A stretch of 10,577 nucleotides of DNA from positions 26,983 to 37,559 of the forward strand of contig DHUT01000002.1 of assembly GCA_002409285.1 (NCBI GenBank), written 5' to 3'. Below are positions 6,118 to 10,577 of the stretch, piece by piece. The notes beneath the pieces were generated by a model. The model saw only the letters and a list, made by a program, of their open reading frames with translations. It did not search any database and was not told the origin of the DNA. The position numbers and the translations under genes were made by a program. The stretch comes from Firmicutes bacterium UBA5227 (GTDB taxonomy: Bacteria > Bacillota > Clostridia > Tissierellales > Sedimentibacteraceae). The first letter of the stretch is position 1. The number at the start of each line of letters is the position of its first letter.

Positions 6118-8079
6118 ATGAAGAGATTTATAAGCCTGTTGTTGGTTGCTTGTATGCTGGTGTTTCAGACATCATGTTCGGACAATGGAAAACAGGAGCA
6201 AGAACCGACAGAGGGGCAGGAACAACAACCCGCTGAAAATACTGCCGTAAGCTACAAGGCGGGCACATATACTGCTTCGGTACCCGGACGTGGAGGAGAC
6301 GTGACTGTAGAAGTTGTGTTTACCGAATCTGAAATTAAAGAAATAACCGTTAAGGAGCATAATGAGACTGAGGGAATAAGCGACAAACCTATTTCAGAAA
6401 TTCCAAAGGAAGTTATAAGTAGACAGTCTCTTGCTGTTGATACGGTTTCAGGTGCTACACAAACTTCTGCGGCACTTCTGGCAGCAATAGAAGATTGTGT
6501 AAAACAGGCGGGAGCGGATCCGCAGCTTTTGAAAGAAAAGAAAGAAGAAAGCAATAATGCAGAAGCTGAAAATGAAACTGTCGACACGGATGTTGTGGTT
6601 GTAGGAGCAGGTGCATCCGGTACAAGTGCAGCATTAACTGCGTTACAAAAAGGAGCTAAGGTAATTCTCCTGGAAAAAACCGCATTCCCCGCAGGTGCAG
6701 GAACAGCAGCAGGTTCAATGTTTTCTGTAAACAGCCGTCTTCAAAAGGAAAACGGTGAGGTAGTTGACCCTGAATGGCTTTTTGACCAATATATGACAAC
6801 AAGTAACTACCATGCTAACGGAGCACTGGTAAAAAACATTATTAATCATTCCGGTGAAACAGTTGATTGGCTTATTGACAGCGGTGTTAAACTGACGAAC
6901 CTTCCTGCCGGTATGCAGTCTGGATCTGAAAAGATGATAGAAGAGAATCCAGCAACAGCAAATGCGTATGTTGAAGGAGGAATCCCGGCTATAACAGGGC
7001 TGCACAAATTATTTAAGGAAAGCGGCGGAGACCTGAGATATGAAACACCTGTTTTTGAAATAATTATGAATGACGGCAAAGCTTCAGGCATTAAAGCAAC
7101 TAAACCTGATGGCGGAGTGCTTACTGTAAACGCTGAATCGGTAATAATTGCAACAGGAGGTTTTGCAAATAATCCGGAAATGGTAAAAGAATACTTCCCG
7201 GACAACGATTTAGGAACTTATGATGTTGTTGGAGGAGCTGAAGGCGATGGACTTAAAATGGCGTGGGAAGCGGGAGCCGGAAAAACAAGCGTAATTCCTC
7301 AAAATTATGGTGTAATGCCTATAACGGATTTCGGATATGGTGACCCTATTATGATGCCCTTACTTTCACCAATTTTGTTTGTAAATAATCAGGGCGTGCG
7401 TTTTAATAACGAAATAGTATTTAATGAAGCTACAAGCGCCGTTAATGCTATGCGTTCAGTTCCTAATGAAGATTTGTATTCAATCTTTGATTCGCAGCTT
7501 CTTGACATAGTTAAAGATAAAGGATTAGTCGGACTTATGGATCTGGACAGTACATTTGTGGGCAAGCCGAGAACTTATGTGGAAGTGGGCTGGGAGACAA
7601 ATAGTGAAGAAAGATATAAGGAATCAATTACCCCGGTTGACTTAACAGATCGTTTAAATGAACTTGTTGATAAAGGATTTATAATTAAAGCGGATACAAT
7701 TGAGGAGTTAGCAGAAAAATTAGAAATGCCTAAGTTATCGGCAAATGTGGATAGATATAATGAGCTTTGTGCTCTGGGAAAAGATGAGGACTTCTATAAG
7801 GATTCAAAATATATGAGAGCAGTAAACAAAGGACCGTTTTATGCTGCTAAATATGAGTATGTTAACTTTATAGGTACCTTGGGAGGAGTCCTTATAGATG
7901 AAACTGCACAGGCTTGTCGACAGGATGGCACACCAATAGATAACTTGTGGGTTGTAGGACTTGATGCAGGGGGAATGTATGGTGATTCATACGTATATTT
8001 TGAAGGAGGCACCCTTGGATTTGCATATATTTCCGGACGAATTGCCGGAACTAATGCTGCTGATAATTTAAAAAAATAA
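6118..8079 (+). CDS. Extracytosolic flavinylated FAD-dependent reductase, lipoprotein (653 aa)
   Basis: The N-terminus has a basic KR, a hydrophobic stretch and Cys20 (QTSC), so it is probably a lipoprotein; the -3 Gln is unusual, and LVAC at 9-12 is a better lipobox but very close to the start. A Gln/Glu-rich linker follows. Residues ~45-130 are an FMN_bind domain with DTVSGAT at 108-114, where ApbE-type flavin transferase attaches FMN to Thr114. Residues ~157-645 are an FAD_binding_2 (fumarate/urocanate reductase-like) domain: GAGASG dinucleotide motif at 163-168, Glu186, ATGGF at 345-349, and a C-terminal AGGMYGDSY block at 617-625 followed by GRIAG. It probably takes electrons through FMN to FAD and reduces an organic acceptor outside the membrane. 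The HGxNRLGGN block with the substrate arginine of classical fumarate reductases is not present, so the acceptor is probably not fumarate. ATG 6118 has AGGAGGA at 6107-6113. Confidence 0.87.
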   Translation: MKRFISLLLVACMLVFQTSCSDNGKQEQEPTEGQEQQPAENTAVSYKAGTYTASVPGRGGDVTVEVVFTESEIKEITVKEHNETEGISDKPISEIPKEVISRQSLAVDTVSGATQTSAALLAAIEDCVKQAGADPQLLKEKKEESNNAEAENETVDTDVVVVGAGASGTSAALTALQKGAKVILLEKTAFPAGAGTAAGSMFSVNSRLQKENGEVVDPEWLFDQYMTTSNYHANGALVKNIINHSGETVDWLIDSGVKLTNLPAGMQSGSEKMIEENPATANAYVEGGIPAITGLHKLFKESGGDLRYETPVFEIIMNDGKASGIKATKPDGGVLTVNAESVIIATGGFANNPEMVKEYFPDNDLGTYDVVGGAEGDGLKMAWEAGAGKTSVIPQNYGVMPITDFGYGDPIMMPLLSPILFVNNQGVRFNNEIVFNEATSAVNAMRSVPNEDLYSIFDSQLLDIVKDKGLVGLMDLDSTFVGKPRTYVEVGWETNSEERYKESITPVDLTDRLNELVDKGFIIKADTIEELAEKLEMPKLSANVDRYNELCALGKDEDFYKDSKYMRAVNKGPFYAAKYEYVNFIGTLGGVLIDETAQACRQDGTPIDNLWVVGLDAGGMYGDSYVYFEGGTLGFAYISGRIAGTNAADNLKK

Positions 8080-8097
8080 CATTTAAAAAACTTTGAT

Positions 8098-8129
8098 TCC
8101 AATATTATGTAATATTGGAGACGGTTTTT
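8098..8129 (+). terminator. AT-rich hairpin after the reductase gene, probable weak terminator
   Basis: TCCAATATT (8098-8106), loop ATGT, AATATTGGA (8111-8119), then GACGG and TTTTT (8125-8129). The stem is perfect for 9 bp but AT-rich, and the T run is five bases away, so termination may rely partly on the longer hairpin just downstream. Confidence 0.5.
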
Positions 8130-8135
8130 AGCCTC

Positions 8136-8196
8136 GACAGCGGGGACAGTTTTACTGTCAGAAAGCTTTATGACAGTAAAAACTGTCCCCGTTGTC
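8136..8196. repeat. REPIN-like nested inverted repeat (two GACAG/CTGTC palindromes)
   Basis: The left arm (8136-8160) and right arm (8171-8196) are reverse complements apart from one mismatch and one extra base, around a core AAAGCTTT (8162-8169). Each arm is itself a hairpin: GACAG-TTTTA-CTGTC on the left and GACAG-TAAAAA-CTGTC on the right, with GGGG/CCCC tails outside. Two inverted small palindromes with a short spacer is the layout of REPINs mobilised by RAYT (Y1) transposases. It could also help terminate transcription, since TTTT follows at 8197-8200. No transposase gene is in the window. Confidence 0.65.
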
Positions 8197-8246
8197 TTTT
8201 AATAGTATATCATAATTTGTTTTTTTCGAAACTTTGTAAATTTTGA

Positions 8247-8275
8247 TTGACATTTTATTTCAATTATTATAACAT
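8247..8275 (+). promoter_or_regulatory. Candidate sigma-A promoter of the anmK operon
   Basis: TTGACA (8247-8252) and, 17 bases on, TAACAT (8270-8275), a 4 of 6 match to TATAAT; TATAAC at 8268-8273 with a 15-base spacer is the alternative. The -35 overlaps the left operator-like palindrome and the -10 lies between the two palindromes, so a bound repressor would block it. Confidence 0.55.
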
Positions 8276-8295
8276 ATTATTGAAATAAAATGTCA
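8248..8295. promoter_or_regulatory. Paired operator-like palindromes (RpiR/MurR-like) before anmK
   Basis: A perfect 17-bp inverted repeat: TGACATTTTATTTCAAT (8248-8264) and its exact reverse complement (8279-8295), separated by 14 bases. Each arm contains its own near-palindrome of the form TGA-N-AT-N3-AT-N-TCA (8248-8262 and 8281-8295), resembling sites of RpiR-family regulators such as MurR. The centres are 33 bp apart, about three helical turns, which fits two dimers on the same DNA face. A T run follows at 8298-8303, so in a read-through transcript the repeat could instead act as a terminator. Confidence 0.6.
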
Positions 8296-8302
8296 TATTT
8301 TT

Positions 8303-8320
8303 TAGGAGTGATAGGAGTGA
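8303..8320 (+). promoter_or_regulatory. Duplicated ribosome binding site before anmK
   Basis: The 9-mer TAGGAGTGA occurs twice in tandem (8303-8311 and 8312-8320). The second AGGAG (8313-8317) is 7 nt from GTG 8325 and decides that start. The first could serve a GTG at 8317 that opens a four-codon frame ending at TAA 8329-8331, overlapping the anmK start. Confidence 0.6.
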
Positions 8321-8324
8321 TAAA

Positions 8325-9506
8325 GTGTTAAATTGTTTAAACGATGTTCTGAATAAAAAAAAGAGGCTTGCAATTGGCTTGATGTCAGGTACATCATTGG
8401 ATGGTATAGATGCCTGCCTGCTTGAAATTGAAGGAAATTATGTAGATTCAAGAATTAAAGTTATTGATTTTTTAACACTTGATTATACAGGGGAAGAAAA
8501 AGAAAGAATTTTAAAGCTTTGTAATATTAAAACTTCAACTGTAGACGAAATATGTTACATGAATACATACTTGGGCAATAAGATGGGACAAGCTGCAGCA
8601 GCAGTTTGCCAAAAAGCTAATATTAGTATAAGCAATGTTGATTTTATCAGCTCTCATGGTCAAACCATTCATCATATGCCTGACCAAAACAGCACTCTTC
8701 AGATAGGAGAGCTTTCAAATATCGCAGCTGTGACAGGATGTATAACAGTAGGTGATTTCAGACCATCGGACATGGCATATGGGGGACAGGGAGCGCCGCT
8801 GGTGCCGTATACAGATTATATATTATTTTCAAGCAAAGAAAAGAACAGAGTTTTATTAAATTTAGGAGGAATTGCAAATGTAACTGTTTTAAAGGCTGCA
8901 GGAAAAGAAGAGGATGTTGTTGCTTTTGACACAGGACCGGCCAATGTCCTAATAGATGAAATTGTAAAAATTATTACTGGTGGAGAAATGTCTTTCGATG
9001 ATGGAGGGAAATTAGCGCTACAAGGTACAATAGATGATCAGTGGCTTTATGAAATTCTTATAAATGATAAATACTTGTTAAAAAAACCTCCTAAAAGTAC
9101 GGGAAGAGAATATTATACTAATGAATATGCATATTGTATGTATGAATGGGGACGTAAAAGGGGATTAGGAAATTTTGATATTCTTGCTACCATAACGGCT
9201 TACACGGCAAAATCCATACAACATCAGCTGAATAAATTTGTTTTGGAAAAGTGTAAAATAGATGAACTATATGTAAGTGGGGGAGGAGCCCACAATCAGA
9301 TGATAATGAAATTGTTGTCTGATTACATAGATGCGGAGGTTAAGAATATTAATGAACTGTACTTCTCCGGGGATGCAAAGGAGGCTGTTGCATTTGCAAT
9401 ACTTGGGAATGAGTTTCTTTCCGGAAGAACGAACAATATTCCAAATGCCACAGGCTCTGACAGGAAGGTAATCATGGGAAAGCTGGTTCTTCCCACAAAC
9501 AATTAA
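8325..9506 (+). CDS. anmK: Anhydro-N-acetylmuramic acid kinase (393 aa)
   Basis: AnmK opens the 1,6-anhydro ring of anhydroMurNAc and phosphorylates it with ATP, giving MurNAc-6-phosphate for cell-wall recycling in the cytoplasm. Family motifs are all present: GLMSGTSLDGID (18-29, phosphate binding), SHGQTIHH (110-117), IGELSNIAA (127-135), GDFRPSDMAYGGQGAPLVPY (143-162), LNLGGIANVT (179-188), FDTGPANVLID with the presumed catalytic Asp202 (201-211), SGGGAHN (318-324) and GDAKEAVAFA (349-358). The length is close to the ~370 residues of the E. coli enzyme, with about 15 extra residues at the N-terminus. The start is GTG 8325-8327, set by AGGAG at 8313-8317. The next gene follows within a few bases, forming an operon with a peptidoglycan hydrolase. 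AnmK substrate arises from lytic transglycosylases, which in a spore former include cortex-lytic enzymes (inference). Confidence 0.96.
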   Translation: MLNCLNDVLNKKKRLAIGLMSGTSLDGIDACLLEIEGNYVDSRIKVIDFLTLDYTGEEKERILKLCNIKTSTVDEICYMNTYLGNKMGQAAAAVCQKANISISNVDFISSHGQTIHHMPDQNSTLQIGELSNIAAVTGCITVGDFRPSDMAYGGQGAPLVPYTDYILFSSKEKNRVLLNLGGIANVTVLKAAGKEEDVVAFDTGPANVLIDEIVKIITGGEMSFDDGGKLALQGTIDDQWLYEILINDKYLLKKPPKSTGREYYTNEYAYCMYEWGRKRGLGNFDILATITAYTAKSIQHQLNKFVLEKCKIDELYVSGGGAHNQMIMKLLSDYIDAEVKNINELYFSGDAKEAVAFAILGNEFLSGRTNNIPNATGSDRKVIMGKLVLPTNN

Positions 9507-9529
9507 TAGTGAAGGGGATAAAGGATAGA

Positions 9530-10543
9530 ATGGAAGAACAAATTGATTTAATAGTTAATAAGTATATTGATGAAGAATTCTTTCCGTCGGCTGTTTGTCA
9601 GATCTTCGATGGAGGGAAGACGATTTACAACAAGGCATTTGGTGGCGTAACTACAGATACCGTATTTGATGTGGCTTCCCTAAGCAAAATAATAACATCA
9701 ACGGAAATATTAATGCTCATAAGCGAGGGAAAGATAGACCTATATGAAAAAATAAAAAAATATATTCCGATAATTAACGAATATAAAGTTCTGAATGAAA
9801 GATTGGGAGATGTAACAATAGAGCAGCTTTTGACTCATAATTCCGGAATCATCGACTGGTACCCACTATATGTGCAGGAAGGCACAGTTTTTGATGCAAT
9901 GGACAAGATCATAGGGCAGTATGAAAAGTTTGAAGGGACCCTGTACAGCGATTTGAATTTTATGCTTTTAGGAGAAATTATTAAAAGTACAACCGGCTTA
10001 ACTCTTGAAGAAAGTTTAGAGAAATACATAAAAAAGCCGTTAAATATAAAAAACATGTATTACTGTCCCGAAAATAAAAAAAATATCGCACCTACCTCTT
10101 ACGGAAATATTATTGAGGAACAGATGTGCAGTGAAAGAAATTTGTATTTTGATAATTGGCGAAGACATGACAGGGCGTTAATCGGCGAGGTAAACGATGG
10201 AAATTCCTTTTATTTCTTTAATGGTGTTGCTGGGCATGCGGGCATCTTTGCCGATGTGCAGGCGTATGCTGATTTGTGTCGCTATTACATGACATCTGAT
10301 GATGAATTGATTAAATGTTCAATGTTGGAACAGAGGAAGGAGAGAGGGCTTGGATGGCAGATTTCAGAATCCTATCCTTTCGGGTGTGGACATTCGGGTT
10401 TTACGGGTACTTCACTTTGGATATGTGGTGAAAAAAGTATTGGGGCAGTTATATTTACAAACAGGCTTTACACAAGGAAGGAACCTAAGAACTTAAATAA
10501 TTTCAGAAAAGAAATACATAATTGTATTTTTAATAATATTTAA
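9530..10543 (+). CDS. Beta-lactamase-family serine hydrolase, AmiE/YbbE-like (337 aa)
   Basis: This is a class C beta-lactamase/PBP-fold enzyme (PF00144 type). With the ATG at 9530 as residue 1, the catalytic SxxK is SLSK at 50-53, LLTHNSG is at 100-106, the YxN-equivalent is YSD at 139-141, GVAGHAGIF lies at 232-240, and the KTG-equivalent is HSG at 288-290. In B. subtilis the related AmiE (YbbE) removes peptide from MurNAc-peptides during muropeptide rescue. Placement directly after anmK supports an N-acetylmuramoyl-L-alanine amidase or similar recycling role. There is no signal peptide, so it should act in the cytoplasm, unlike the secreted B. subtilis enzyme. A GTG at 9509, 2 bases after the anmK stop, adds seven residues but has no ribosome binding site. 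ATG 9530 has AAAGGA at 9520-9525 and GGGG at 9514-9517. The exact start is uncertain; a D-Ala-D-Ala peptidase or esterase cannot be excluded. Confidence 0.83.
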   Translation: MEEQIDLIVNKYIDEEFFPSAVCQIFDGGKTIYNKAFGGVTTDTVFDVASLSKIITSTEILMLISEGKIDLYEKIKKYIPIINEYKVLNERLGDVTIEQLLTHNSGIIDWYPLYVQEGTVFDAMDKIIGQYEKFEGTLYSDLNFMLLGEIIKSTTGLTLEESLEKYIKKPLNIKNMYYCPENKKNIAPTSYGNIIEEQMCSERNLYFDNWRRHDRALIGEVNDGNSFYFFNGVAGHAGIFADVQAYADLCRYYMTSDDELIKCSMLEQRKERGLGWQISESYPFGCGHSGFTGTSLWICGEKSIGAVIFTNRLYTRKEPKNLNNFRKEIHNCIFNNI

Positions 10544-10559
10544 AAAGAGAGGAAGAAGT

Positions 10560-10577
10560 TTGAAACAAATATGTAGG
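10560..10577 (+). CDS. Possible start of a further operon gene (partial, six codons)
   Basis: AGAGG at 10548-10552 is followed after 7 nt by TTG 10560-10562, opening a frame (MKQICR) that runs off the window. The only other nearby start, ATG 10570, is followed at once by TAG. The 16-base gap from the previous stop suggests the same operon. The product is unknown. Confidence 0.4.

Noticed and set aside
6252..7205. Minus-strand frames of 62 to 119 residues within the reductase gene
   Set aside because: They lie opposite a strongly supported reductase coding sequence, have no ribosome binding sites, and show no protein features of their own.

Overview
The window looks like a chromosomal segment of an anaerobic, spore-forming, low-GC Firmicute of the class Clostridia. 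The grounds are the AT-rich coding sequence with strong AGGAGG-type ribosome binding sites, BclA-like collagen proteins with a SgtA-like glycosyltransferase beside them (an arrangement known from Clostridioides difficile), and a flavinylated fumarate-reductase-type lipoprotein. I cannot name the species from sequence alone.

Layout. (1) 2-598, plus: the 3' end of a coiled-coil protein built from nine near-identical 14-residue (42-bp) repeats, followed by a hairpin terminator. (2) 654-4926: a spore-surface-type module. Two collagen-like genes (654-1772 and 1783-2832) form a minus-strand operon. Divergent from them, a GT2-TPR glycosyltransferase (2988-4127) overlaps a third collagen-like gene (4096-4926) by 32 nt. 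All three collagen proteins share a ~95-residue N-terminal domain and the same break in the collagen repeat: five Gly-X-Y triplets, one extra residue, then resumption. Two carry a BclA-type C-terminal head; the third has an unrelated cysteine-rich head. A sigma-K-like promoter lies before the glycosyltransferase.

(3) 4927-8079: a terminator, then a sigma-A promoter and a MerR-family regulator (5228-6043). This is followed by a promoter with the stretched 19-bp spacer typical of MerR targets and then a predicted lipoprotein with a covalent-FMN domain and an FAD-dependent reductase domain (6118-8079). The regulator probably controls the reductase.

(4) 8080-8324: an AT-rich hairpin, a REPIN-like doublet of GACAG/CTGTC palindromes, and a promoter flanked by two TGA-AT-N3-AT-TCA palindromes 33 bp apart, resembling an RpiR/MurR-type operator pair. 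(5) 8325-10577: a peptidoglycan-recycling operon. It holds anmK, encoding anhydro-N-acetylmuramic acid kinase, a cytoplasmic beta-lactamase-fold serine hydrolase resembling AmiE/YbbE, and the probable first codons of a further gene at the window edge.

Most worth following up are the collagen/glycosyltransferase module with its conserved interruption and swapped head domain, the MerR-type promoter architecture, and the paired operator in front of anmK.
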